DNA of 64,000 nucleotides from CAWCUK01 sp963798775 (GTDB taxonomy: Bacteria > Bacteroidota > Ignavibacteria > Ignavibacteriales > Ignavibacteriaceae), in the NCBI GenBank assembly GCA_963798775.1, contig CAWCUK010000001.1, forward strand, positions 1,054,001 through 1,118,000, in the 5' to 3' direction. Shown here one piece after another: positions 17,698 to 27,539 of the stretch. Both the position numbers and the translations under genes were made by a program. Position 1 is the stretch's first letter. Each line of letters starts with the position of its first letter. The notes under the pieces were generated by a model. It saw only the letters and a program-made list of their open reading frames with translations, was not told the DNA's origin and ran no database searches.

Positions 17698-19074
17698 TTA
17701 TTTTTCCTTTACGAAAATATTAAAACCCCACGGTTTTAATTTCATATTCGCTTCGTCAGAAAATTTGGCTTTTTCGCCGGTAATTAAATTACTGTAGCTT
17801 CCGTGTAAAGTTTCTCCTTTTAGATTTACATCTGATTCACTTTTTGAAAAATTAAATACAGCTAAAATTTTATCACCTCCACTTTCCCGTGTGAAAGCAT
17901 AAATGTTCTTACTCTCTTTTGGTGAAACAAGATTTACCTTCCCGCCTTTTTCACCATTTAAAAGTGCTTCGTTATTCATCTTTAAATTGAAAAGTTTCGT
18001 ATAAAGTTCTCTGTAAGGAGAATCTTTCCACTCGATTACATCTTTCTTAAAAAATTCCAAACGCTTATTTAAACCCGCTTCCTGACCGCTGTAAAGCAAA
18101 GGCATTCCGGGAATAACAACGGTAAAAGCGGCGAATTCGGGAGCGGCATTTCCCAATCTTTCTTTCACAGTTCCGTTCCATGAATTTTCATCATGGTTAG
18201 AAGTAAATCTCATTCGGAAAGCGCTTTCTGGATATTCATTATTTTCTTTATTAAAATAATTGATGATATCCTGAACATTTTTCTTGCCTTGCGCGATTCC
18301 GTCTTGAATTTGATATAATTCCCATGAATAAGTCATATCAAAAGCTTTAATTTGAAGTCCCGGATCTTCCGCTTCCGCAAGCATAAAAACCGGTTTAACT
18401 TCATCAAGCTGCTGTCTAGCGTAGTTCCAAAAATCCGTCGGAACCATTCCCGCAACATCGCATCTGAAGCCGTCGATATTTGCCTGCTTAATCCAATACT
18501 TCATTGCGCCGGCCATATAATCCCATAAATTTTTATTGGAATAATCGAGCGCGATTACATCTGACCAATCTTCAACCGGAGGAATGAAATTTCCGGCGGA
18601 ATCTTTTTTATAAAAATCGGGATGCTCTTTTACTAAAACATTATCCCATGAAGTATGGTTGGCAACCCAATCTATTATAACATACATTCCGAGTTTATGA
18701 ATTTTATTTACAACTTCTTTAAAATCAGCCAAAGTTCCGTAATCGGGATTTACAGTTTTATAATTTTTAACGGAGTAATAACTTCCGAGCGGGCCTTTTC
18801 TGTTTTTCTCGCCGATTGGATTTATCGGCATGAGCCAGATTATTCCAACTCCCATTTTTTTAAGTTCGGGAAGATGAGTTTCGAATTCTTTAAATGTTCC
18901 TTCTTTAGAATATTGGCGCAAATTTACTTCATAAATTGTTTGATTATAACTCCACTCAGGATGTTTAACTTGAGATTGAGGCTGTGATTTTATTTGCGGG
19001 TTTGCTAAAAAAAGAAGTGAAATTATAAAAAGAATTGATTTTGTAATACCATTATTTCTGTAATTATACTGCAT
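17698..19074 (-). CDS. secreted GH13 alpha-amylase family enzyme
   Basis: I start at the ATG complement of 19072-19074, which has AAAAGGA at good spacing; nine further codons upstream are possible. A signal peptide (ITKSILFIISLLFLANP) precedes a full GH13 barrel. D206 (GFRCDVAG) is the nucleophile, E234 (MLAEAED) the acid/base and D295 (SNHDEN) the transition-state aspartate, by family analogy. A C-terminal beta domain ends the 458-residue protein. The exact substrate cannot be read; alpha-1,4-glucan or trehalose-type chemistry are both possible. It heads an operon with an osmoprotectant transporter, which is an unusual partner. Confidence 0.88.
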   Translation of the reverse strand: MQYNYRNNGITKSILFIISLLFLANPQIKSQPQSQVKHPEWSYNQTIYEVNLRQYSKEGTFKEFETHLPELKKMGVGIIWLMPINPIGEKNRKGPLGSYYSVKNYKTVNPDYGTLADFKEVVNKIHKLGMYVIIDWVANHTSWDNVLVKEHPDFYKKDSAGNFIPPVEDWSDVIALDYSNKNLWDYMAGAMKYWIKQANIDGFRCDVAGMVPTDFWNYARQQLDEVKPVFMLAEAEDPGLQIKAFDMTYSWELYQIQDGIAQGKKNVQDIINYFNKENNEYPESAFRMRFTSNHDENSWNGTVKERLGNAAPEFAAFTVVIPGMPLLYSGQEAGLNKRLEFFKKDVIEWKDSPYRELYTKLFNLKMNNEALLNGEKGGKVNLVSPKESKNIYAFTRESGGDKILAVFNFSKSESDVNLKGETLHGSYSNLITGEKAKFSDEANMKLKPWGFNIFVKEK

Positions 19075-19143
19075 ATGGAAATTCCTTTTTTTTCTTCGCA
19101 TCTAATATAATAAATTTAATAAAACGATTTAAAGGAAGGTTTA

Positions 19144-19169
19144 GGCAGTATAAAACGAAGAATACTGCC
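19144..19169. terminator. hairpin after the coiled-coil gene
   Basis: GGCAGTAT and ATACTGCC are perfect 8-bp arms around a 10-base loop, 20 bases after the stop of the gene at 19189-21282. The T-run after the stem is poor in both directions, so a terminator role is likely but not certain. Confidence 0.45.
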
Positions 19170-19188
19170 CCAATATGGTTAGAAATTT

Positions 19189-21282
19189 TTAAAGTTTATA
19201 AATCTGCGCGTTATTTTTATCACCGGAATTTTCCCCTTCACTTCCGGATCGATGTTTTTCCGCGGCTTCTTTTATTTTAAGTTTTTCCTTTATCTTTTGA
19301 TATTTTTGAAGCGCGGCTTGATGTTTAATTATTTCATCCTGCAGTTTCTTTTTAGCCTGAGCAAGTTTGTTAACGTTTCCTTTTTCATCTTCATATTCAT
19401 ATTTTAATTTACTGATGCTGATTTGTAGTTCTTCCAACTCTTGATGAGATTCTGTAATCCTATTTTTGCAATCATTCAATCTCTCATCATTTTCCTTTAT
19501 TTCCGATTCAAGCTTTCTTCGTCTTTCTTTTGATTTAGAATAACTTTCTATCATCAAATTTAAAAGATCCTGCATTCCTTTTTCAATTGTAATTCGCTTC
19601 TTGGAAAGCAGATCCGTTTCCAGTTTAAGTTCATTATTTTGATTCTTCCGTTCAATCGCGTCTTCTTCAAATTTTAGAAGATCGTTCTTTAATAAATCTC
19701 GCTGTTCATTTATATGCTTTATATTTTGTTCAAGTGCTTCAATTTCAGACTGCCGCATATTCAGCACTCTTTCGCTTTCTTCCAGAGCAGCAATTTTTTC
19801 AAATAAAAGCTGGTCTTTTTCATCAATATCTTTTTCTTTTTTCAGAACAATTTTTTCAAGTACAGTTCGTTTTTTATTTATTTCATTCAACTCTTGATTA
19901 AACTTCTGAAACATTTTCGTGAATCGATTTTCCAGTTCCGTATTGCTTTGTTCAATTTCCGACTTCCTTTTTTCTAAAAGAGGAAGCAGATCTTTTGTTT
20001 TTTGATTTTGCTCGGCCAGTCGTTCGGCTTCTTCTTTTTCCGCAAGAATATTTTTTTGAAGGTCATTTCTCAGCAATTCGAATTTTTCGGCGTTCTCTTT
20101 TGCGTCACCGGTTCTTTTCTCAAGATCGTGAAGTTCAATATTAAGCTTATTTATTTTTGAGGCTTTTATACTTATTGTCTGTTCATGATCATAAATATAT
20201 TTTTCTTTTTTTATTACATCCTGCTGAAGCAGATTATATTTTTCGTTAAGCTGATTTAGTTTTGTTTCGGCTTCACTTATTTGAACATTTTGGTTTTCTA
20301 ACCTCTGCCTTAATTCACTTTCTTTTTGTTCAAGAGAGGAATTCATTTTATGTTTGGAAGATATTTCTTCATCGAGTTCTTTTAAATCTTTTTCCTTCTC
20401 TTGCTGTTCAATAGAAATATTTTGAAGCCTCTCCTTTATAATTTCTTCTTCTTTTTCAATCTTATGCTTTAGTTCAAATTCTTTTGATTCAAGCTTTTCA
20501 TTTATATTTTTTTCTCTCTCTTTTAATGAAGAAATAGAATTTTCAATATCAGCAAGTTCATTTTTAGCCAGTTTTATTTTTTTATCTATTTCTGATAAAT
20601 GAAATTTTCTTGTTTCAATTTCTTCTTTTACTTTTTGCTCATTTTCTCTAATCGAGGTAATTTTACTTCCGGATTCTTCAATTATTTTTTCTATTTCGTT
20701 TTGTTTTGCGGAAAGTGCTACTGATTTCTCTTCTATTTCATTCAGCTCATCCTGCTTCTGCCCGACAATCTCCTTAATATTTTTTTCCCGCTGATGCAGT
20801 TCGTTTATCGTGTTTTTTAATTCTGTTATATAATTTTCAATTTCATTTCTTTGGTTTTCCAATCTTGAATTTTTCTCGGCATGTTCATTAATATCATTTT
20901 GAACATTTTTTAATTGTTCAACAAGTTCTTTTTCTCTTTCTTCATTTTCTTTTAAAGCGGTTTCTGTTTCGCTTACTTGATTTGTATAGGAGAAGATGGT
21001 ATCCTGAAGTTCAACCTTCATTTCATTTAAGTCTTTTATACTGCCGTTCAAATTTTCCAGTTCATCTTTGCGCTGTTCTTCCGCAAGTCTAATTTTTTCA
21101 AGTTCTACATGAAGCGTATGTTTTTCATTATTTAGCGCGGCAATTTCGCTGCGCATTTTTTTTAGAACTTCATCAAGATTTTTGGCTGTCCCTTCTTTTT
21201 CAAACATCATATGGAACTTAGTTTTAAGTTCTTCATTTTCGCTTCTAAGAAGTTCTATTTCTTTTGATTTTCGAAATCCCAT
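19189..21282 (-). CDS. long coiled-coil protein of unknown function
   Basis: The 697 residues are almost entirely heptad-type helix (E, K, L, N and I rich, nearly no P or G) from about residue 5 to 670, with a short hydrophilic tail. There is no signal peptide, membrane segment, Walker motif or globular head, so this is not an SMC or MukB. It starts with GGAG upstream of ATG. The protein is a candidate cytoskeletal or scaffold filament (bactofilin partner or crescentin-like in style only). The flanking genes, a PBP4 homologue upstream and an osmolyte/GH13 operon downstream, could hint at cell envelope work, but that is weak. Confidence 0.7.
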   Translation of the reverse strand: MGFRKSKEIELLRSENEELKTKFHMMFEKEGTAKNLDEVLKKMRSEIAALNNEKHTLHVELEKIRLAEEQRKDELENLNGSIKDLNEMKVELQDTIFSYTNQVSETETALKENEEREKELVEQLKNVQNDINEHAEKNSRLENQRNEIENYITELKNTINELHQREKNIKEIVGQKQDELNEIEEKSVALSAKQNEIEKIIEESGSKITSIRENEQKVKEEIETRKFHLSEIDKKIKLAKNELADIENSISSLKEREKNINEKLESKEFELKHKIEKEEEIIKERLQNISIEQQEKEKDLKELDEEISSKHKMNSSLEQKESELRQRLENQNVQISEAETKLNQLNEKYNLLQQDVIKKEKYIYDHEQTISIKASKINKLNIELHDLEKRTGDAKENAEKFELLRNDLQKNILAEKEEAERLAEQNQKTKDLLPLLEKRKSEIEQSNTELENRFTKMFQKFNQELNEINKKRTVLEKIVLKKEKDIDEKDQLLFEKIAALEESERVLNMRQSEIEALEQNIKHINEQRDLLKNDLLKFEEDAIERKNQNNELKLETDLLSKKRITIEKGMQDLLNLMIESYSKSKERRRKLESEIKENDERLNDCKNRITESHQELEELQISISKLKYEYEDEKGNVNKLAQAKKKLQDEIIKHQAALQKYQKIKEKLKIKEAAEKHRSGSEGENSGDKNNAQIYKL

Positions 21283-21384
21283 TTTTACTCCGTTTACTTT
21301 ATTTAAAGCTTATCCGCTGCATAAAATTCAAAATAGTTATTGTAATTTTAATTAGCAATTTAAGTAGTTAAAGTATTGTAAATT

Positions 21385-22852
21385 TTACTTAAGCTCCGCT
21401 AATTTTAATATAACTTGTTTATGTATTTCATCAATTTGTCTGGTAGTACCGGAATGATTATTAGAAATTAATGAAAACGCAATCATTCTTCCGTTTTTAG
21501 CTTTTACATAACCTGAATGGCTGCGGACTTCGGTAATTAAACCGGATTTTATCCTGGCATTTTTTGCTATAATTGTGTTGGCTCCAAAATTTCCGAAAAA
21601 TCCAATATCGGCAGGATCACCGGCAACCGCAAGCGAATTATAGAACGCGGTAAAAGTTTTTTGTTTAGTCATAAAAGAAAGAAGTTTTACCATTATTTTT
21701 GTTGTTATTTTGTTGGTCCTTGAAAGGCCGCAGCCGTCGTAGTAATTTAAATCCGTCTGTGGGAATATTATTTTCTTTTAAAAAAGAAGTTAAAACTTTT
21801 ATACCTTCTTCTTCACTGCCTACCGCTCCCTTTTCAACTGCAATAGTTCTTAAAAGATGTTCCGTATAAAGATTATTGCTTCTCTTATTTACAATATAAA
21901 CTATATCTTTTAACGGCGGTGAGACTGTTTGGATGATTAATTTTTCTTGGTTATAATCTTTTTTATTCTCCAAAACTTTTGCGGAATCTGTAACTTCGAT
22001 TCCGCTTTTAATTAAATATTTTTCCAGATATTGCGCTGCAAATAAAGGCGGATTTGGAATTGAACCTTTAATTGAAAATTCATTTACACCTGCCGGAACT
22101 GTGCCGCGTAGAGTTGCCGTAAATTGTTTTGGCGCGCAGTAAATATATCCGTTATCCCCTGATCCTTCCGCTCCGGTTTTCATATAATTAATGAAATTTA
22201 ATCCGAAAATTTCCGGTTCAGTGCGAACAACTTCTGCCTTTTCCCCCTCTTGCATTCCGGGATGAAAAAATAAACGATAAAGATTATCGTGAATTGTTAA
22301 AGCATTTGGACCGGCTCCGTAATAATTTCCTATATCAATCCAAGGCCAGTAATCCGGGACAGTAATTCTATTAAAAAGAAAATCGTCGCCAATAACAGCA
22401 CCGTTTACTTTTTTTATTCCAAGTTTTTCTATCGAATTTTTCCAGATCATCATTAAGGTATCAAGCGGGACTGAACCTTTTACCAAATCGGAACCTAGGG
22501 TAGGATCACCGCCTCCTACTATATAAATATTCCCGTATAAAATATTTCCGTCAATAGAACCATCATAATATAGTTTAGTTTTATAGCGATAATCTTCACC
22601 CAATAAATTTAAAGCCGTTGAAGAAGTAAAAACTTTTAATCCCGAAGCCGGCGCTAAACTATTCTCTTCATTATAAGCAATAAGATTTTCGCCGTTATCC
22701 GCATACTCAGCGTAAACGCTCCAAATGCCGTGGCTTAAGGCTTTATTATTCTTTAACTCTTCAACTTTATTTGTTAAATCATCTATGGTTTGTGAAAAAG
22801 ATATATTAGCTATTAATAAAAACGCTAAGAAGAAATAAATATTTTTTTTCAT
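21385..22852 (-). CDS. dacB: D-alanyl-D-alanine carboxypeptidase (PBP4 type), frameshifted
   Basis: A class C, S13-family penicillin-binding protein that trims or cleaves peptidoglycan peptides in the periplasm. The ATG complement of 22850-22852 gives a signal peptide (KKNIYFFLAFLLIANISFSQ). The three catalytic motifs are present: S-G-L-K (SxxK) in PASGLKVF, S-N-N (SxN) in KRSNNLY and K-S-G (KTG class) in RIKSGLIT. The frame breaks near 21748-21752. Dropping one base restores Y-D-G-C-G-L-S-R-T-N-K-I and joins the C-terminal part (ending 21385). Total length is about 490 residues, normal for the family. The break is probably an error. Confidence 0.88.
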
Positions 22853-22929
22853 ATATAAGAGGGATAATAGTTCCAAAATTTTTGAATTCAGAAAACAAAA
22901 TAATAGAAACTAGGGAAAGATGTAAGAAG

Positions 22930-24002
22930 CTATTCGCCTAAAACTTTAATATCATCACCAAGAACATCTTGCACATATAGTGTTTGAACCATAACTATGG
23001 CAACAACCATTAACGGCGTTGCAAGCAAAAGTCCAAACGCCCCAAGCCATACCCCAATCATAATCTGTACGGAAATTAAAAGAGCCGGAGGAAGCGAAAC
23101 TGTTTTCTGCTGGATTAATGGAGTAATCAAATAGCTTTCAAAAACCTGAACTATGATATAAAGGATTATTACATATAATCCATGCAGCGGACTTTGGATC
23201 ATGCCGATTAAAACCGCGGGAACTGCTGAAACAAAAGGACCGATATTAGGGACAAAGGTAAGCAGTGAGCCGCAATTAAGGCAAGTGTAAACGCAAGCGG
23301 AATTCCTAAAATTAATAAACCTATATAAGTTAAAACTCCTACAACCATCATTGATGAAAACCTTCCGACCATCCACCAGCCGAGAGCTCTTCCCAATGCC
23401 TTCATTACTTGATCTGCCCTCTCTCTTTTTTGCGGGGGAATTAGAAGAATAAAACCGTGGTGGTACAGATTTTCCTCAAAGGCTAAATATAAACCAACTG
23501 CCAGCATAACAAATAAATACATTGCCGCGCCCAGCGAAGTTGAAAAAATTCCGGTAATTTTCATTGCCATATTTGGATCAGAAAAGAAGCCATCCGGGGC
23601 GTGCGAAATACTATAAACTATTTGCTGACCGAAAGGCAATGTTACAAGTGAATTTTTAAAATCTTCAACAGCGGAAGGGATCTGTTTTGATAATTGGGTA
23701 AAACCATCAACTATATGCGGCCCCATCAAAAATACTATGGCGGCATCAATTAACAGCATAGCAACAATTACAATTAGTATTGCAATATTATAGGAAACAT
23801 TTATATATCTTTTAACAAATTTTGCAATACCTCTTAAAAATATCGAGAGAAGAATTCCCGCAAAAATTACAAGCAGTACGTTAATTGCGTAAATAATTAA
23901 TATAATAGCCGAGACAATAAGAATAGCAATACTTATACCTGTAAGTACGCGTTTAGGAAATTTTTGTTTTAGATTATTATTTTCACTATTCGAATTACTC
24001 AT
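22930..24002 (-). CDS. AI-2E family (PerM/UPF0118) membrane transporter, frameshifted
   Basis: The protein shows the usual AI-2E/PerM plan: two or three N-terminal membrane helices, a soluble helical insert (about 95-150), then four to five C-terminal helices with the conserved FVPNIGPFVSAVPAVLIG. The N-terminal part (23208-24002) goes out of frame at the CC of 23270-23271. Adding one C gives A-G-S-L-L-T-F-V-P-N-I-G-P and joins the C-terminal part (22930 to about 23270). The joined length is about 357 residues, as expected. Substrates vary in the family (AI-2, ions), so none is assigned. Confidence 0.87.
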
Positions 24003-24007
24003 ATACT

Positions 24008-24343
24008 TTATATTTCACCTTTTCTGTACATTTCTCTCCATTTTAATTTTTGCAGTTGTCTATCAATAATTAGTTCCGCCAAGGCAAAAGGTATATCATT
24101 CTTATCTTTCTGAAAAACTTCCGCTACTTTTCTTTCATTTATATCCAATAGATAAAGTACATTTATTAATTTATCATAATTTCTATCGAGCATTTCCAAT
24201 ATTTTTCCGGCCAAAAAAATTTTTAGCTCAAGAATATCTCCAAATTGATCTCCGCTTAAAACGGAATTAAAACCGTAACGTGAAAAATCATTTGTAATAA
24301 TTTTTGTAATTTCTTTAACTTCGCTGCTATTATCTTCCTTCAT
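24008..24343 (-). CDS. small helical protein of unknown function
   Basis: I start at the ATG complement of 24341-24343, which has AAAGGA six bases upstream; a longer frame exists but lacks a site. The 111-residue product is soluble, mostly helical and acidic to neutral, with no cysteine cluster or known motif (KIFLAGKILEMLDRN, FALAELIIDRQLQKLKW). It ends 5 bp before the AI-2E gene and is likely co-transcribed with it. I do not recognise a family. Confidence 0.55.
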   Translation of the reverse strand: MKEDNSSEVKEITKIITNDFSRYGFNSVLSGDQFGDILELKIFLAGKILEMLDRNYDKLINVLYLLDINERKVAEVFQKDKNDIPFALAELIIDRQLQKLKWREMYRKGEI

Positions 24344-24375
24344 TGGTTCCTTTAATGGATGTCGAAACAAAAAAC

Positions 24376-24590
24376 TCAATCTTTAAAATATTTCCCGAAT
24401 TGTTTGCTCTTCTTCATTTTTAAATGAAATATTTTTGATACCTTCGCGAAAATAAATTCAGCCGGTACCAGGAAATAAAACCCGGAATAACCGCATTATC
24501 AAACCTACAACCCCAATTGCAAAACAAATAAATCCCGCTGTTAAATATAATGGTTTAGCTGCGCCGCTCTTAGCCGGTTCAAATAATATA
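24376..24590 (-). pseudogene. frameshifted YbaN-like (DUF454) membrane protein remnant
   Basis: In one minus-strand frame, about 24488-24590, the sequence reads A-K-P-L-Y-L-T-A-G-F-I-C-F-A-I-G-V-V-G-L-I. This matches the start of YbaN/DUF454 proteins. After a shift near 24478-24490, another frame reads G-F-Y-F-L-V-P-A-E-F-I-F-A-K-V-S-K-I-F-H and ends QFGKYFKD at the TGA complement of 24376-24378, resembling the family C-terminus. No convincing start codon is found (a stop lies about 20 codons upstream of the match). It is either a decayed gene or one carrying several sequence errors. Confidence 0.5.
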
Positions 24591-24651
24591 TTATAATTTA
24601 TACTTTTCGCTTAATTATTAAATGAGCACGCTCTCAAAAAATATTTATTTC

Positions 24652-25275
24652 CTAATTTTGTATTGAGGAATACTTTCCGCGAAGCAAATAAATTATTCGG
24701 AAAGTTCCATAAGCAAAAAACGGTGCGGTTATTACATCCAGAGAATAATGAACATGCTGAATAAGAACTGTAAAACCTACAATAATAGTACTTACTAAAA
24801 ATATCTTTTTTGCGCTTTTTGAATTAGAAACAAGATAGAGGAGAAACAAAGTTGCAGTATGGCCGGAGAAAAAAAGATCTTTGGTAAGTGTTATTCCTGT
24901 TCCGAAAAATTCTACGAATGGATCAACTAGTAAAATCATTCCTTTCGGCGGATTAAGAGGAACAAGATACATAGCAATCATTCTTACTATTATCATTAAA
25001 GTATAGCTTTGAATTAATAACAATAATTCAGCAGGATGTTTAGCCAAAATAATTACGGCCGAAAAAAGAGAAATATAAATAATTCCGAATGTAAGCCAGG
25101 TTAAATTTACTGGCGAAAAAAATGCAAGTAAAGGATCGGGTAAGACAACTCCTTCTCGAACTTCAACAAATTTTAGAAAATTTGTTAGCGCGGATAGCGT
25201 AAGAATTAATATTATAATAGTAATAATAAATTCCGCAGCGGATTTTTTATTTGTGAAGAGAGTTTTCCAGTTCAT
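24652..25275 (-). CDS. PAP2_C / sphingomyelin synthase-like phosphatase family membrane protein
   Basis: The 207-residue protein has about six membrane segments. It carries the PAP2_C motifs RMIAMYLVPLNPP, FFSGHTATLFLL with the catalytic histidine, and HVHYSLDVITAPFFAY with the H-x-x-x-D pair. These resemble sphingomyelin synthase-related proteins, which transfer or hydrolyse phospho-headgroups at the membrane. The bacterial role is unproven. It follows the methylmalonyl-CoA epimerase gene by 21 bp on the same strand. Confidence 0.8.
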   Translation of the reverse strand: MNWKTLFTNKKSAAEFIITIIILILTLSALTNFLKFVEVREGVVLPDPLLAFFSPVNLTWLTFGIIYISLFSAVIILAKHPAELLLLIQSYTLMIIVRMIAMYLVPLNPPKGMILLVDPFVEFFGTGITLTKDLFFSGHTATLFLLYLVSNSKSAKKIFLVSTIIVGFTVLIQHVHYSLDVITAPFFAYGTFRIIYLLRGKYSSIQN

Positions 25276-25296
25276 TAATTTAGTTAGTTTATTATT

Positions 25297-25710
25297 TTAT
25301 TCTTCTTCCTTTTTCTCGCAAAATTCAGTCAGGACTCCAAATGTTGATCTTGGATGAAGAAACGCTATATTCATAAAATCGGCGCCGGGACGAGCTTTTG
25401 CGTCAATTAATTCAATTCCGTTTTCCTTGGCTTCTTCTAATGCTGCCGAAACATCTTTAACCGCAAACGCAACATGATGGACTCCCTCTCCTCTTTTTTC
25501 AATAAATTTTCCCACAGGCCCTTCGGGATCGGTAGTTTCTAAAAGTTCTATTTTTATTTCTCCGACTTGGAAGAAAGCGGTTTTTACTTTTTGATCTTTT
25601 ACTTCTTCAATTTTATAACACTTCAAACCTAAAACATCTTCATAATATTTTATCGCCTCATCTAAATTTTTTACGGCTATTCCAATATGTTCAATATGAG
25701 TTATATCCAT
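25297..25710 (-). CDS. mce: methylmalonyl-CoA epimerase
   Basis: The enzyme interconverts (S)- and (R)-methylmalonyl-CoA. The 137-residue VOC-fold protein shows ITHIEHIGIAVKNLDEAIKYY with the first metal histidine, GEIKIELLETT with the glutamate, GVHHVAFAV with a second histidine, and the closing strand FLHPRSTFGVLTEF. The gene sits 11 bp after the mutase gene, which confirms the assignment. Together they link propionyl-CoA and succinyl-CoA. Confidence 0.95.
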   Translation of the reverse strand: MDITHIEHIGIAVKNLDEAIKYYEDVLGLKCYKIEEVKDQKVKTAFFQVGEIKIELLETTDPEGPVGKFIEKRGEGVHHVAFAVKDVSAALEEAKENGIELIDAKARPGADFMNIAFLHPRSTFGVLTEFCEKKEEE

Positions 25711-25721
25711 TTATTCCTCGA

Positions 25722-27404
25722 TTAGATAACAACTGTTTCTTTATACTCTCCGAAAACAGAACGCAAAGAATCACAAATTTCGCCGACACTCGCGTAAACT
25801 TTTACCGCGTCTAAAATAAACGGCATCAAATTATCTTCGCCTGCAGCGGCTTTTCTTAAAGCGTTTAGTTTTTCATTTACTTTTTGAGTATCTCGTTCAT
25901 TTTTAACTTTGTTTAATAATGCAATTTGTGCTTCTTGAATTCCCATATCAATTTTTAATAAGTCGGGCTGTTCATATTCTTCAATCTTATATTTATTTAC
26001 ACCTACTATAATTCTTTCTCCGCTTTCAAATTCTTTTTCAAATTTATATGCAGCTTTCTGAATTTCTTTTTGAACATATCCCGCTTCTATTGCCGGAATC
26101 ATACCGCCCATCGATTCAATTTTATCAATATATTCTTCGGCTTCTTTTTCAATTAAATCAGTCATGGATTCTACAAAATATGAGCCGGCAAGCGGGTCAA
26201 TTGTATTTGTTACTCCTGATTCATGCGCCACAATTTGCTGTGTTCTTAAAGCGGTTCTTACAGAATTTTCTGTCGGTAACGCTAAAGCTTCATCTTTTGA
26301 ATTTGTATGAAGACTTTGGGTTCCTCCTAATACAGCGGCTAAAGTTTGAATTGTAACACGAATTATATTATTATCAACTTGCTGCGCAGTTAAAGTGGAA
26401 CCGGCTGTTTGTGTATGAAAACGGAGCATCATTGATCGTTCTTTTTCCGCTTTAAATTTTTCTTTCATTATTTTTGCCCATAATCTTCTGGCAGCTCTAA
26501 ATTTAGCAACTTCTTCTAAAAGATCGTTATGAGAATTAAAAAAGAAAGAAAGCTGTCCCGCAAAATCATCTACATTTAAACCGGTATTTATTGCTGCCTT
26601 TACATATTCAATTCCGTTTGCTAAAGTAAAACCTACTTCTTGTGCCGCGGTAGAACCGGCTTCACGAATATGATAACCTGAAATTGAAATTGTATTCCAG
26701 CGCGGGATTTCTTTAGAGCAGTATTCAAAAATATTTGTAATCAATCTCATGGAAGCTTTTGGGGGATAAATATAAGTTCCTCTGGCTATATATTCTTTTA
26801 AAATATCATTTTGAATTGTTCCGCTTATTTTATCTTTTGAAACTCCTTGTTTATCGGCAACTGCAATATACATCGCAAGTAGAACCGAGGCCGAAGCGTT
26901 TATAGTCATTGAAGTAGAAATTTTATCAAGCGGAATTTTATCTAATAATATTTCCATATCCGCAAGAGTATCAATGGCTACGCCTACTTTTCCTACTTCC
27001 CCGTACGCCAAAGGATGATCGCTGTCGTAACCGATTTGCGTCGGTAAGTCGAATGCTACAGAAAGTCCTGAAGTACCGTTTTCTAATAAATACTTATAAC
27101 GCTTATTTGATTCCTTAGCGGTACCGAACCCGGCGTACTGCCGCATTGTCCATAATTTTCCGCGGTACATCGTGGGCTGGATTCCTCTGGTAAAGGGAAA
27201 TTTTCCCGGATACCCGATTTTGCCGGGGTAATCTTCTTCTTCAAAATCGTTTGGCGCGTAAAGAGGTTTTATGGAAACAAATGAAATTGTTTGAAAATCC
27301 TTTTTTCTTTCCGGCCGCTTATCTTTAAATGTTTGATAAGTTTTATCTTCCCATTGCTTATAAGAATGCTGCATTTTTTGTTTTAATTCCTCTAAGCTAT
27401 TCAT
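25722..27404 (-). CDS. mutA: methylmalonyl-CoA mutase, catalytic subunit without B12 domain
   Basis: The 560 residues match the catalytic (alpha, N-terminal) part of methylmalonyl-CoA mutase: FPFTRGIQPTMYRGKLWTMRQYAGFGTAKESN and the TIM barrel with SISGYHIREAGSTAAQEVGF, RFHTQTAGSTLTAQQ and LGGTQSLHTNSKDEALALPTE. The C-terminal cobalamin domain with DxHxxG is absent, so a separate small subunit must be encoded elsewhere. The C-terminus ends normally (VFGEYKETVVI). No B12 riboswitch is visible in the 120 bases upstream. Confidence 0.95.
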   Translation of the reverse strand: MNSLEELKQKMQHSYKQWEDKTYQTFKDKRPERKKDFQTISFVSIKPLYAPNDFEEEDYPGKIGYPGKFPFTRGIQPTMYRGKLWTMRQYAGFGTAKESNKRYKYLLENGTSGLSVAFDLPTQIGYDSDHPLAYGEVGKVGVAIDTLADMEILLDKIPLDKISTSMTINASASVLLAMYIAVADKQGVSKDKISGTIQNDILKEYIARGTYIYPPKASMRLITNIFEYCSKEIPRWNTISISGYHIREAGSTAAQEVGFTLANGIEYVKAAINTGLNVDDFAGQLSFFFNSHNDLLEEVAKFRAARRLWAKIMKEKFKAEKERSMMLRFHTQTAGSTLTAQQVDNNIIRVTIQTLAAVLGGTQSLHTNSKDEALALPTENSVRTALRTQQIVAHESGVTNTIDPLAGSYFVESMTDLIEKEAEEYIDKIESMGGMIPAIEAGYVQKEIQKAAYKFEKEFESGERIIVGVNKYKIEEYEQPDLLKIDMGIQEAQIALLNKVKNERDTQKVNEKLNALRKAAAGEDNLMPFILDAVKVYASVGEICDSLRSVFGEYKETVVI

Positions 27405-27539
27405 TCTTTTTCCCGCAGAATTGTTATTAAAAACTAAACCAAAATAAGATTTTTTTAATCCATTTTCGATTTTTTCTTTACTCGGGAACTTATTGACAGA
27501 AATATTTTGTTATCCAACATATAAATGAGAAGAAGGACA

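Noticed and set aside
27493..27498. TTGACA as -35 box of a sigma-70 promoter for crtI
   Set aside because: No acceptable -10 lies at 16-18 bases; TATAAA is at 21. It may still contribute, but was not listed as a feature.
27405..27539. B12 riboswitch upstream of the methylmalonyl-CoA mutase
   Set aside because: The region is only about 120 bases long and has no B12-box-like sequence or multi-stem structure.
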